This document shows, in pieces, positions 28,820-37,510 of a DNA stretch of 64,000 nt. Source of the stretch: Fodinicurvata sp. EGI_FJ10296 (GTDB taxonomy: Bacteria; Pseudomonadota; Alphaproteobacteria; DSM-16000; Inquilinaceae). The notes beneath the pieces are model-generated. The model had not been told where the DNA came from. It did not search any database and saw nothing but the letters and a program-made list of their open reading frames with translations. Position 1 is the first letter of the stretch. Each line of letters begins with the position of its first letter. A program made the position numbers and the translations under genes. The DNA is taken from NCBI RefSeq assembly GCF_040712075.1, contig NZ_JBFCVL010000006.1:418536-482535 (forward strand), written 5' to 3'.

Positions 28820-30343
28820 ATGCCCCTACCGCTTCCTACTCATCGCCGGCTTTCCGAGCTTTCCGAGCAGTTCGGCTTCTCATTGAGCGAACAGGCTATT
28901 GACAGCTATCGCGAACTGATGACGCCGAACATCGAGGCATATCGCGTCGTTGACGCCATGGTCGATGATCCTCTGGCCGTCAAATACCCGCGGACGCCCG
29001 GCAGCCGGCCCGATGCCGCCGACAACCCGATGAACGCCTGGGCCGTCAAATCGACGATCAAGGGCGCAGACAGTGGCCCCCTGGCCGGCAAGCGGCTCGC
29101 CATCAAGGACAATGTGATGGTTGCCGGGGTGCCCATGGCCAACGGGTCCTCGACCCTCGAAGGATATGTCCCGGAGGCCGACGCCACGGTCGTCTCGCGC
29201 ATTCTGGATGCTGGCGGCGAGATCGCGGGCAAGGCGACATCGGAGTATTTCTGCCTGTCCGGTGGAAGTCATACCAGCGCAACCGGTCCGGTCCACAATC
29301 CGCATCGGCACGGCTTCAGCGCCGGGGGATCGTCGAGCGGCTGCGGAGCGTTGGTTGGCGCTGGCGAAGTGGACATGGCCATCGGCGGCGACCAGGGTGG
29401 TTCGATCAGAATGCCGGCGGCGTTTTCCGGAATTTGCGGCATGAAGCCCACCTATGGCCTTGTGCCCTATACGGGCATCATGCCGATCGAAATGACCATA
29501 GATCATACCGGCCCCATGACACGGACGGTTGCCGATAACGCGGTGCTGCTTGAGGTGATCGCGGGAGAAGACGGTCTGGATCCGCGCCAGTACGCGCCGC
29601 GGACCAGTGTCTATTCCCAGGGCGTGTCTGCTGGTGCCGACGGCATGACCATCGGCGTTCTGGCCGAGGGGTTTGGCCATGACAACAGCGAAGCGGCTGT
29701 CGATGAAGGTGTCCGCGAGGCAGCGCGCCGACTGGAAGGGCAGGGGGCGGTCATTCGACCCGTTTCGGTGCCGATGCATCGGGAGGGGCTGGCGATATGG
29801 ACACCGATCATCCTTGAAGGGTTCGTCGACGTCCTGATGAGCGGAAATGCCTGCGGCACCAACTGGCGCGGCTATTACCCGGTTTCGCTGGCCGATGCGC
29901 ATTCCCGCTGGCGGCTGCGCGCCGATGAAATGCCCGACACGGTGAAGCTGTCGATGCTGGTTGGGGCGCATATGGCCGATGCTCATCAAGGACGGCTGTA
30001 TGCCAAGGCCCAGAATCTTGCCCGCCGGTTGAGGCTTGCCTACCACACAGTGTTGCGTGGCGAGGTCGATGCCCTCTTGCTGCCGACCCTGCCGATGACG
30101 GCGACGCCGATTCCCGGAGACGACGCTCCCACAGCTCTGATCATTCAACGTGCTTTCGAGATGATTGCCAATACGGCGCCATTCAATGTGACGGGACATC
30201 CGGCCATCTCGGTACCCTGTGCAACATCAGGTGGTCTGCCGGTCGGGGCGATGATCGTCGGACGTCATTGGGACGAATTCAATTTGTATCGGGCCGCCGC
30301 GGCGCTGGAGCGCTCGGCCGATTGGACGAAATGCGCGATGTGA
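28820..30343 (+). CDS. Amidase (amidase signature family)
   Basis: This 507-residue cytoplasmic hydrolase has the Ser-cisSer-Lys triad: the Lys in AIKDNVMVAG, the cis-Ser in GGSSSGCGALV and the nucleophile Ser in GGDQGGSIRMPA. The N-terminal arm of about 90 residues resembles the enantioselective amidases that act with nitrile hydratases. No nitrile hydratase gene is present. A MarR gene lies upstream and an AmiC-like amide-binding protein lies convergent downstream, so induction by an amide is plausible. The substrate is not known. Confidence 0.92.
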   Translation: MPLPLPTHRRLSELSEQFGFSLSEQAIDSYRELMTPNIEAYRVVDAMVDDPLAVKYPRTPGSRPDAADNPMNAWAVKSTIKGADSGPLAGKRLAIKDNVMVAGVPMANGSSTLEGYVPEADATVVSRILDAGGEIAGKATSEYFCLSGGSHTSATGPVHNPHRHGFSAGGSSSGCGALVGAGEVDMAIGGDQGGSIRMPAAFSGICGMKPTYGLVPYTGIMPIEMTIDHTGPMTRTVADNAVLLEVIAGEDGLDPRQYAPRTSVYSQGVSAGADGMTIGVLAEGFGHDNSEAAVDEGVREAARRLEGQGAVIRPVSVPMHREGLAIWTPIILEGFVDVLMSGNACGTNWRGYYPVSLADAHSRWRLRADEMPDTVKLSMLVGAHMADAHQGRLYAKAQNLARRLRLAYHTVLRGEVDALLLPTLPMTATPIPGDDAPTALIIQRAFEMIANTAPFNVTGHPAISVPCATSGGLPVGAMIVGRHWDEFNLYRAAAALERSADWTKCAM

Positions 30344-30596
30344 TGTCTCGATGGGCGCCGCGCCTTGTGTCGGGACAGGTGCTGGCGGACGGGTCGGAAT
30401 CTTTCGGCTCGATCCCCAGCATTGACACGGATCGGGCGCAGCGCGGCCACGAAGTGACGCGCTGCCGTCCCGGGATCTCGTGTAGCTACTCTCGATCGTG
30501 ACAATCGAACCGCGTGCATCCGGTTCGGGATCCCCGCTCGGTGTCGGTACGATCGGGGTGGGCGAGGATGTACAAGAAATCTGTGAATTTCGCAGG

Positions 30597-31748
30597 TTAC
30601 CTGCCGGGGGACTGATTCGGGATGCCGTGGATGGTCTTCAGCATCTGATCCTCGACCTTGGCGATGAAGATAGGTGTCGAGACATGATTGCCCACTAACT
30701 GGCGCCGTCCTCGCGGTCCATCGAAAGTGAGCCCCTCGGCGATGTCGGCCAGAGCAGAGAATTGCGTGCTCCCTGCGGTTCGCACCATCTCGGCGTACAG
30801 GCGGACGCCCTCGTAGCACAAGGCACTGAACCGGTTGAGAACTGGTGCCGTATTTGAAAAACGGCGCAGATACTGGGTCGAGAACGATATGTTTGGCGCC
30901 GAGCGCAGGCTGCCGAAATAGGCGCCGCTCGTGTAGAGCTCCTCACCGGCATCCGGGATCAGTGCCAGCAGGACATTTTCCTCCAGCGCCGGACAGAAGC
31001 GTTTGATCGATTTGTCCAGGCCTCGGGCGACGAACTGTCGGTTGAAATGTACCAGATCCTGTCCCACGAGACTGACCATAACCGCATCCGGCTTTGACGC
31101 CTCGATTCGGCGGATCGAACTGTCGTGATCCTCCTGTCCCAGGGGAACGAAATGATCGTCGGCGACGCAGCCGCCAATTTCGCCGATATACCGGTGTGCG
31201 GCGCGGTGGGAGACATGCGGCCAGATGTAATCGTTGCCGATCAGTGCCCAGCGTCTCGTCCCGAAGGTTTTCGAGAACCATAGGACGGCCGGGCGGACCT
31301 GTTGGTTGGGTGTTTCACCGATAGGATAGACGCCGGTTGCCGTTTCCCCGCCCTCGTATAGAGGTGTGTAGATATAGGGGATCCGGCTTTGGATCGCAGC
31401 GACCAGCGCGACACGGACGGCACTGATATGCATGCCGATCAGCGCGTCAATATTGCCATCTCGCAACATGATCTCGGCAGCCGTCGCCACTTCTTCCGGC
31501 GAACGTCCGGCATCGACGACAGACATCGTAATCGGGCGCCCGCCGACACCCCCGTTCGCGTTTATCTCATGGACGGCCAGATCGGCGCAGCGGTGGCATG
31601 ATGGTCCCCAGATGCCGGCAGCGCCTGACAGCGGAATGAAAATACCGATATTCAGGGGGCGGCCCGAAGGTTCGTTTCGCAAAAAGCGCGCCCGCCCAAA
31701 AGGCAAAGCAGGTGATATCCTGTGGCGTCGATGGTCCGGGCCGATCAT
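30597..31748 (-). CDS. AmiC-like type 1 periplasmic-binding-fold protein
   Basis: This 383-residue protein resembles AmiC, the amide sensor of the Pseudomonas amidase operon, and the urea/amide ABC-binding proteins. The shared blocks are RPLNIGIFIPLSG, NANGGVGGRPI, YIYTPLYEGGE, a PNQQ segment and ALIGNDYIWPHVSH. No signal peptide is evident with the ATG at 31748 or with the longer frame from 31892. That favours a cytoplasmic sensor over a transporter subunit. No ABC permease or AmiR-type antiterminator gene lies beside it. It converges on the amidase gene. The exact start is not settled. Confidence 0.75.
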   Translation of the reverse strand: MIGPDHRRHRISPALPFGRARFLRNEPSGRPLNIGIFIPLSGAAGIWGPSCHRCADLAVHEINANGGVGGRPITMSVVDAGRSPEEVATAAEIMLRDGNIDALIGMHISAVRVALVAAIQSRIPYIYTPLYEGGETATGVYPIGETPNQQVRPAVLWFSKTFGTRRWALIGNDYIWPHVSHRAAHRYIGEIGGCVADDHFVPLGQEDHDSSIRRIEASKPDAVMVSLVGQDLVHFNRQFVARGLDKSIKRFCPALEENVLLALIPDAGEELYTSGAYFGSLRSAPNISFSTQYLRRFSNTAPVLNRFSALCYEGVRLYAEMVRTAGSTQFSALADIAEGLTFDGPRGRRQLVGNHVSTPIFIAKVEDQMLKTIHGIPNQSPGR

Positions 31749-31892
31749 TGGCCGATGGATCACGGAGCTTGTCGGCGCCGCGGTCGTAGCGCGCGGGCGA
31801 AGGCTGATCCCATTTGCCTGTGCAGTCCCGTTCACGGTCTCATGAAGGGTCAACGCATTCCAATGGGCGGTTAGGTATGACCGTCCCTGCAT

Positions 31893-32220
31893 GCCGGCAA
31901 TGTCCCATAACAGCTATAAATCGTTGGATAAGCCTGAATTTTCCCCGGATAATAGTGCAACCGGGCTGTGTGGGGAACAAAAAATACTACCTTTAAGGAT
32001 TTTTCCTGTGGCCGGTTCCGCCTGCCGGGCCATAGGGGCGTATGAATGGTGGTACGCGTTGGCCGGATGGCATCCCCAGTATAAAAAATTTTATGTAATT
32101 ATAACTCTCATGGTCTTCATGTGCTGAGTAAATTACGGATTTCGTCGATGGAACAAAGGTTATGGCTCGTGGGTTTATAGGCAAGCGTCATTGAGACGAC
32201 TAAAATTGTAGGGAGTAAGT
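31893..32220. other. AT-rich intergenic region upstream of the PRC-barrel-like gene
   Basis: No gene is supported. The stretch is distinctly more AT-rich than the surroundings and has several -10-like TATAAT relatives near 32080-32110. The gene downstream has a clear ribosome-binding site (GTAGGGAG) just before its ATG at 32221. The promoter probably lies here. Confidence 0.4.
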
Positions 32221-33582
32221 ATGATGATGATGAAGAAATTGAATGCAGCGATGTTGGCAACGAGCGCTTTAATCGTTGTGCCGTCCATGGCGCTGGCCGA
32301 TAGCCAGGCAGAAAATACTTCGATTCAGAATGTACAGACCCGGCCGCTCGATATTGTCGTGCAAGGTGAGAGTTTCCGTTCTCTCGATGTTGTCAACAGG
32401 CAAGGCGAGACGCTGGGGCGCATTGAAGACTTCATCATAGATTTCCGTGACTCGTCCGTTCTCTATACACTGTTGGCTACCGACTCGGGATCTTCGGCGG
32501 CGCGTGGAGAAACCCGGACCGAGGCCCAGACTGAAGCCGAGCAGCAGGATTCCGAGCAGGAGCAGGACCGGGCGACTGAGGGAAGCGGTGAACAGGCCCT
32601 GTACCCTGTTCCCGTTGATGCGCTGCAGTTGGTCGAAATGCAGTCCCTGACCCAGTCCGGTGACCAGCCTCAGGACGAGGGCCAGCCTCAGGACGAGGGC
32701 CAGCAGGAAGAACAGCCTGCGGAAGAGCAGTCGGGAGAAGAGCAGCCTGCGGAAGAGCAGGAGCAGTCGCCAGCTGACAATCTGGATGAAAATCTGGCAA
32801 GCGCCACCATCAACGATATCCAGGGGATGACCGTTGCGACCCAGGAAGGCGAAACGATTTCCGATGTTGCCGAGGTCATAAATCTGAACGGCGAACCTCA
32901 TTTCGTCCTTGGTGTTGGCGGCTTCCTTGGTATCGGAGAATCCAGCGTCGCGATCCGGGCTACGCAGTTCAGTTACGACGCCGAAAACGAACGTCTGGTT
33001 CTGCCGCTTACCGAAGACCAGATACGAGACCAGCCTGAGGTCGAATACACAGACGAGGCGGTTCTGCCCCCCGATATGCTGTTGAGCCAGGCTTATGAGG
33101 CACAGCAACCGCAGGAGCAGCAGCAGGAGCAAGAGCAGGAGCAGCAGCAGGAGCAAGAGCAGGAGCAAGAGCAGGAGCAGCAGCAGGAGCAGGAGCAAGA
33201 GCAGGAGCAGGAACAGCAGCAGCAGGAGCAGGAGCAGGCTCAGCCCCAGCCCCAGCAGCAGTCCGGAGCAGAAGTCGGTCCCGGCCATCGGCTGGAAGGA
33301 ATGGCGCTTCTCCTCGACATCAGCCGCGAAGATCTGGCGAACGCCCCAAGCTATGCACAAGGCGGTTTCCCAGATGTCGAGGATCCTGCCTGGCACGAGG
33401 CGATCGTCGCGTTTTACGATGAGATACTAGGCGGCGCCGAGACGGGCGGTGCTGAGTCGCCGTCGCAGGAAATGCCGGATTCTGAAGCGACCGAGGAAGA
33501 ATCGGACATGGAATCCGACGAATCCCCGGATGATCAGTCTGAAAGCGACAATGGTGACGCTGAAAGCGAGACCCAGAACTGA
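32221..33582 (+). CDS. Exported PRC-barrel-like protein with Gln/Glu-repeat region
   Basis: This 453-residue protein has a signal peptide (LNAAMLATSALIVVPSMALA). A PRC-barrel-like segment follows near residues 44-90 (SLDVVNRQGETLGRIEDFII), then an acidic Gln/Glu linker. A second PRC-like segment runs from about 195-270 (INDIQGMTVATQEGETISDV, then FLGIGESSVAI). Residues about 298-342 are almost only Gln and Glu with a heptad-like look. The C-terminus is a 40-residue acidic Ser/Glu/Asp tail. The overall charge is strongly negative, as in proteins of salt-tolerant bacteria. It is monocistronic with its own terminator. PRC domains in exported alphaproteobacterial proteins are mostly uncharacterised; the role is unknown. 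Confidence 0.8.
   Translation: MMMMKKLNAAMLATSALIVVPSMALADSQAENTSIQNVQTRPLDIVVQGESFRSLDVVNRQGETLGRIEDFIIDFRDSSVLYTLLATDSGSSAARGETRTEAQTEAEQQDSEQEQDRATEGSGEQALYPVPVDALQLVEMQSLTQSGDQPQDEGQPQDEGQQEEQPAEEQSGEEQPAEEQEQSPADNLDENLASATINDIQGMTVATQEGETISDVAEVINLNGEPHFVLGVGGFLGIGESSVAIRATQFSYDAENERLVLPLTEDQIRDQPEVEYTDEAVLPPDMLLSQAYEAQQPQEQQQEQEQEQQQEQEQEQEQEQQQEQEQEQEQEQQQQEQEQAQPQPQQQSGAEVGPGHRLEGMALLLDISREDLANAPSYAQGGFPDVEDPAWHEAIVAFYDEILGGAETGGAESPSQEMPDSEATEEESDMESDESPDDQSESDNGDAESETQN
33103..33243 (+). repeat. CAG/GAG/CAA codon tract encoding poly(Gln/Glu)
   Basis: About 140 bp made of GAGCAG, GAGCAA and CAGCAG units, all in frame, encode an uninterrupted Gln/Glu run. The same gene also has an 18-bp tandem duplication of a CAGCCTCAGGACGAGGGC unit near 32668-32703. 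Such tracts are prone to in-frame copy-number change. Confidence 0.85.
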
Positions 33583-33640
33583 AGCCAGAAAGCGTCTACC
33601 GCTGCACATGACTGAAAGTGTCGGATGATCCCGACATAAG

Positions 33641-33671
33641 GGCTCCCGCCACAATGGCGGGGGCCTTTTTT
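33641..33671 (+). terminator. Rho-independent terminator of the PRC-barrel-like gene
   Basis: An 11-bp arm GGCTCCCGCCA pairs with TGGCGGGGGCC across a CAA loop, with one T-G wobble pair, and is followed by six Ts. It begins 58 bp after the stop codon of the gene ending at 33582. Confidence 0.92.
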
Positions 33672-33824
33672 CGTCGTGCCGTCGATAGAGCGACAGCAGG
33701 TGTTCTGAAACGGTGGTGGCGTCTTCTTTACGACGCTTCGGAAATGGTATCGAATAGCCTGAATGATCGCTGATGCCGGAACCGGGTTTCGTCACCGTGC
33801 GATAATCAAGATGGGGGCCTCGGA

Positions 33825-34331
33825 TTGACAGCTATCGACGATGCCGATCGGGCGCCTGACGATATTGACGATCTCCTGGCGAGGCCCGGTCACCTGATCC
33901 GGCGGCTTCACCAGATTGCCGTTTCCATATTCTTCGACGAGATCGACGGCCAGCAACTGACGCCGGTCCAGTATGCCGCGATGGTCGCAATACGCGCACG
34001 GCCCGGCATCGATCAGGCAGGGCTTTCGCGGGCGATCGCCTTCGACCGGTCGACCATCGGTGGCGTCATCGACCGTTTGGAGCACAAGGGGTATGTGGAG
34101 CGCCGATTGAGTCATTCCGATCGACGGACCCGGCAGTTGTTCCTGAAGCCGGATGGCGATGCGTTGCTGAGCCGGTTGTCGGACGCGGTCGATCAGGCGC
34201 AGACGCGACTTCTGGCGCCACTGTCAAAGGATGAAAGTCAGAAGCTGATGGCGATGCTGCGCCGGCTGGTCGACGCCAACAACGACCTGAGCCGGTCGCC
34301 CGTCATTGGCACGAAAACGCGTGGCGAGTAG
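33825..34331 (+). CDS. MarR family transcriptional regulator
   Basis: This 168-residue winged-helix protein has the core TPVQYAAMVAIRARPGIDQA, the recognition helix DRSTIGGVIDRLEHKGYVERR and the wing SDRRTRQLFLKP. The start is a TTG at 33825 with GGGGGCC upstream. It is convergent with a second MarR gene (16 bp between stops). The target is unknown; the catabolic cluster next door is one candidate. Confidence 0.88.
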   Translation: MTAIDDADRAPDDIDDLLARPGHLIRRLHQIAVSIFFDEIDGQQLTPVQYAAMVAIRARPGIDQAGLSRAIAFDRSTIGGVIDRLEHKGYVERRLSHSDRRTRQLFLKPDGDALLSRLSDAVDQAQTRLLAPLSKDESQKLMAMLRRLVDANNDLSRSPVIGTKTRGE

Positions 34332-34347
34332 GGCTGCGATTCCGCTA

Positions 34348-34860
34348 TTACAGGGACCGCCCCCCGGACCGGGCAATCAGCATGCGCAGCGCTTCTTTCA
34401 GCAGAGCGACTTCTGTCTCGCTGTATCCCTTGAGGATTGCGGCTTCATGCCGTTTGGCGTCCAGCAGAAGCCGCGAAACAAGTTCCCGGCCCTTGCCGGT
34501 GATATAGATCCGGACGCGTCGCCGATCTCCGGCGTCGGCCGCGCGGCTGACGATGTCATCGGCTTCGAGGCGGTCGATGATCCTTGTCAGTGTCGGCTGT
34601 TTGTAAAGCGTCTTGCGGGCCAGATCGCCGACCGGCAATCCGTCCCCGTCGGACAATGTCGCCAGGACCCGCCATACCGGGACGGAAAAGCCCATCGATT
34701 CCACATGGGCATGGAACTCCCGCGCGACGAGATGGGCGGCGTGGGACAGCAGATAAGACAGGTAATCGTCAATGAAGCGCTCGCCGGAACTGGCGCCCGC
34801 CGCGGTTTGCGGCGCGTCGACAGGGTCCGATGTGATCGTGTCATCCGCCACCGGCTTCAC
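34348..34860 (-). CDS. MarR family transcriptional regulator
   Basis: This 170-residue regulator starts with GTG and overlaps the stop codon of the flavin reductase gene by GTGA, so the two are translated together. The core is VPVWRVLATLSDGDGLPVGD, the recognition helix TLYKQPTLTRIIDRLEADDI and the wing DRRRVRIYITGKG. Pairing of a MarR repressor with an HpaC-type reductase recalls hpaR and iacR arrangements. It is the best candidate for control of the divergent catabolic operon that begins at 35631. Confidence 0.9.
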   Translation of the reverse strand: MKPVADDTITSDPVDAPQTAAGASSGERFIDDYLSYLLSHAAHLVAREFHAHVESMGFSVPVWRVLATLSDGDGLPVGDLARKTLYKQPTLTRIIDRLEADDIVSRAADAGDRRRVRIYITGKGRELVSRLLLDAKRHEAAILKGYSETEVALLKEALRMLIARSGGRSL

Positions 34861-35417
34861 CGGACACTCGGCGGCTCAGACAGGTCCGGCTCATACAGGT
34901 CCGGCGCCGACAGATAACGCCCCCCGAAGAAGACCAGCGGCGCTCCGCCGCGTTCTTCGAAGGCCACCACCCGTCCGATGAAGATCACATGGTCGCCGAC
35001 GTCGTGGGATGCGTGGACACGGCAGTCGAACCATGCCAGGCCGTCGGGCAGGATCGGGCAGCCGGTTGTGCCGGGGAACCACGGGACGCTGGCGAACTTG
35101 TCCTCGACCGGACGGGCGAAACGGGCCGAAAGTGACTGCTGATCTTCTGACAGGATGTTGATGGCAAAACGGCCGCCTTCCCGGAATGTTGCGAGATTGG
35201 GCGATTCCCGGGACAGACTCCAGGACACCAGCGGCGGATCGAGTGACACGCTGGCAAAGCTGTTCGCCGTCACGCCGACCGGTCGGCCCCGGGTGCCAAT
35301 TCCGGTTACGATGGTCACCCCGGTTGCGAAATGGCCGAGCGCGGAGCGCAGCGTGCGCCCGTCAAGCGCCTGAGTGGTTGTTGTTTCGGGCGCCGTACCC
35401 GCCGCCATCCCTGCCAT
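34857..35417 (-). CDS. Flavin reductase, HpaC/RutF-like
   Basis: This 186-residue split-barrel flavin reductase is expected to supply free reduced flavin to a two-component monooxygenase. Motifs are LGHFATGVTIVTG, VGVTANSFASVSLDPPLVSWSLS and, near the end, GDHVIFIGRVVAFE. The ATG at 35417 has GGGAGGAG 5 nt upstream, which rules out the longer frame. No obvious HpaB-type oxygenase is adjacent; the divergent operon has an acyl-CoA dehydrogenase-like flavoprotein that could be the partner. Confidence 0.92.
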   Translation of the reverse strand: MAGMAAGTAPETTTTQALDGRTLRSALGHFATGVTIVTGIGTRGRPVGVTANSFASVSLDPPLVSWSLSRESPNLATFREGGRFAINILSEDQQSLSARFARPVEDKFASVPWFPGTTGCPILPDGLAWFDCRVHASHDVGDHVIFIGRVVAFEERGGAPLVFFGGRYLSAPDLYEPDLSEPPSVR

Positions 35418-35465
35418 GGGGCTCCTCCCATCCTGAAGCCGGTCGTTCGACGATACGAAAGCGGG

Positions 35466-35499
35466 TTCCATGAACCTCAAATTATGACTTTTCATGGAA
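35466..35499. promoter_or_regulatory. Inverted-repeat operator between flavin reductase and catabolic operon
   Basis: TTCCATGAA (35466-35474) and TTCATGGAA (35491-35499) form a perfect 9-bp inverted repeat with a 16-bp spacer. The centre-to-centre distance of 25 bp is about two and a half helical turns. It lies in the divergent promoter region, 49 bp from the reductase start and 132 bp from the dioxygenase start. The MarR protein of the adjacent operon is the likely ligand by position only. Confidence 0.6.
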
Positions 35500-35630
35500 T
35501 TATATTTCTGATACTTTGTCAACTATGGTTTTTTGCTGCGCCGCACAGGCGATTGGGGCGACGAGGTCGGATTCGGCTGTCCGAATGCGTTCCGGAAAAA
35601 AAGCTCACAGCGACAGACAGGGGGCCGGCA

Positions 35631-36680
35631 ATGCTCAACGACCGAATCGAGGCGGCATGGATCGATGCCTTCGCAGCCGTCTTTGATCAATGTGCCGTTC
35701 GTCCCGGCGATCATGTCGCCATCCTGTCCGAAACGCAGTCGCGCAGTCTCAATGTTCATCTGGCGGAGCTGGCCCTGCTGAGGCTTGACGCCCGGGCGTT
35801 TCATGTCGTGGTCCCGACGCAGCCACCTTCGGCGCCGGTCCCTGTCCGCTCGACCGGCGCCAGTCAGGCGCTGGGCGGGCAGGGCCCTGCGGTCACCGCG
35901 TTGGCTGACAGTTCGCTGGTCGTCGACCTGACGGTCGAGGGGCTTTTGCACGCACCGGAACTGCCCGATATTCTGGCACGCGGCGCACGCGTGCTGATGG
36001 TCAGCAACGAACATCCCGAGGCGCTGGCCAGGCTGGTGCCCGATCCGGCGCTCGAACCGGCGGTCAAGGCGGCGGTCAAGGAGGTCCGCGCGGCCCGCGA
36101 AATGTCGGTGACCTCGCGCGTCGGCACCGATCTGAGCGTGGCGCTGGCCGAGGCCCGCACCGTCGGTGTCTGGGGCTACTGCGACCGGCCCGGAACGGTG
36201 GCGCACTGGCCCGGCGGCGTCGTCGTATCCTTTCCCGCGCGCTCCAGCGTCAACGGCACGCTGGTGCTCGACGCCGGCGACGTCAACCTGACCTTCAAGC
36301 GCTATCTCGAACGTCCCGTCACCCTGCGCATTCACGACGATTACGTGACCGATATCGCGGGCGAGGGCACGGATGCCGAGCTGATGCGGCGGTATTTTGC
36401 CGCCTGGGGCGATCGCGACGCCTATGCCGTTTCTCATGTCGGCTGGGGCATGAACCCGCGCGCCCGGTATGAAGCGCTCGCCATGTACGGCCAACGCGAT
36501 ACCAACGGCACTGAACTGCGGGCATTTGCCGGTAATTTTCTGTTCAGTACCGGCGCCAACGAGTTCGCGGGCCGCTATACCGCCGGGCATTTCGATATCC
36601 CGGTGCGCGGCTGCACGATCGCGCTGGACGGCCGGGCGGTGGTCGAGGACGGCGATCTTGTCGGCGGAGAAGGCCCATGA
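35631..36680 (+). CDS. 2,5-dihydroxypyridine 5,6-dioxygenase-like protein (NicX/M29-like)
   Basis: This 349-residue protein is of the M29 aminopeptidase-like fold to which NicX belongs. The late motifs HVGWGMNPRARYEA and TAGHFDIPVRGCTI supply a His and a His-x-Asp pair where NicX binds Fe(II). The length equals that of NicX. NicX opens 2,5-dihydroxypyridine to N-formylmaleamate. The next gene, in a 4-bp overlap, is an alpha/beta hydrolase like the NicD deformylase, which supports a NicX-type role. AGGGGG precedes the ATG. Automated pipelines may call such proteins leucyl aminopeptidase. Confidence 0.75.
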   Translation: MLNDRIEAAWIDAFAAVFDQCAVRPGDHVAILSETQSRSLNVHLAELALLRLDARAFHVVVPTQPPSAPVPVRSTGASQALGGQGPAVTALADSSLVVDLTVEGLLHAPELPDILARGARVLMVSNEHPEALARLVPDPALEPAVKAAVKEVRAAREMSVTSRVGTDLSVALAEARTVGVWGYCDRPGTVAHWPGGVVVSFPARSSVNGTLVLDAGDVNLTFKRYLERPVTLRIHDDYVTDIAGEGTDAELMRRYFAAWGDRDAYAVSHVGWGMNPRARYEALAMYGQRDTNGTELRAFAGNFLFSTGANEFAGRYTAGHFDIPVRGCTIALDGRAVVEDGDLVGGEGP

Positions 36681-37498
36681 CCGTCCGGATCGGCGGCCGC
36701 GAGGCAGAGACATTTCCTGCGCAGGGAAACGTTCCGGCCAGCCTGCGAACCGGCGGCGTCGGGCCGACGGTGGTTCTGCTTCACGGGATCGGCGGCGCGG
36801 CCCGGTACTGGACGCCGCAGCTCGCGGCGCTTGCCGACCGCTGGCGCCTCGTGGCCTGGGACATGCCGGGCTATGGCCTGTCGCCCGCGCTTGACTCCAT
36901 GACCTTTCCGGCCCTTGCCGACCGGGCGAAGGCGCTGATCGACGATCTGGATGACGGGCCTGTAACCGTGCTGGGCCACTCCATCGGCGGCATGGTCGCG
37001 CAGGAACTCGCCGCCACCTGTCCGGAGATCGTGGGGCGGCTGATCCTGTCGGGCACCAGCCCGGCATTCGGGCGGCCGGACGGCGATTGGCAGGCCCGGT
37101 TCCTGAGTGAACGTCTGGGGCCGCTGGATGCCGGGCACACCATGCCCGAACTGGCAACCTCGCTGGTTGATGGGTTGGTTGGCAACGATCCGGACCCCGA
37201 GGGCATCAGCCTGGCCGTCGACTGTATGGGGTCGGTCTCCGAGGCCGTCTATCGACAGTCCATGGAATGCCTGGTGACCTTCGACCGGCGCGAGGCGCTG
37301 GCCGGTATCGCCGTACCGACGCTGCTGGTGGCCGGGGAAAAGGACACCAACGCCCCGGCGCCGATGATGGAAAAAATGGCCGGGAAGATTCCCGGCGCCC
37401 GGTTCGCCGTTATCGCCGAAGCCGGCCATCTGGCATCCCTTGAGCGGCCTGACGCCTTCAGCGCGCTGGTGCGCGCGTTCCTGACAGAAACCGATTGA
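36677..37498 (+). CDS. Alpha/beta hydrolase (NicD-like)
   Basis: This 273-residue alpha/beta-hydrolase has its nucleophile Ser in LGHSIGGMVAQE, the acid in AGEKDTNAP and the His in AEAGHLASLE. It also has the oxyanion segment VLLHGIGGAARYW. It overlaps the NicX-like gene by 4 bp. In nicotinate degradation, NicD removes formate from N-formylmaleamate made by NicX, so the pair fits that step. A C-C hydrolase or an arylformamidase for the TDO-type enzyme nearby are alternatives. Confidence 0.82.
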   Translation: MTVRIGGREAETFPAQGNVPASLRTGGVGPTVVLLHGIGGAARYWTPQLAALADRWRLVAWDMPGYGLSPALDSMTFPALADRAKALIDDLDDGPVTVLGHSIGGMVAQELAATCPEIVGRLILSGTSPAFGRPDGDWQARFLSERLGPLDAGHTMPELATSLVDGLVGNDPDPEGISLAVDCMGSVSEAVYRQSMECLVTFDRREALAGIAVPTLLVAGEKDTNAPAPMMEKMAGKIPGARFAVIAEAGHLASLERPDAFSALVRAFLTETD

Positions 37499-37510
37499 GG
37501 AGTGAAGACC

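Noticed and set aside
32269..33396. A minus-strand frame with a long Leu-rich stretch
   Set aside because: The Leu run is only the complement of the CAG/GAG tract of the PRC-barrel-like gene and is not a membrane protein.
35523..37157. A 544-codon minus-strand frame opposite the NicX-like gene
   Set aside because: The + strand has two overlapping genes with catalytic motifs and ribosome-binding sites; the minus frame has none.
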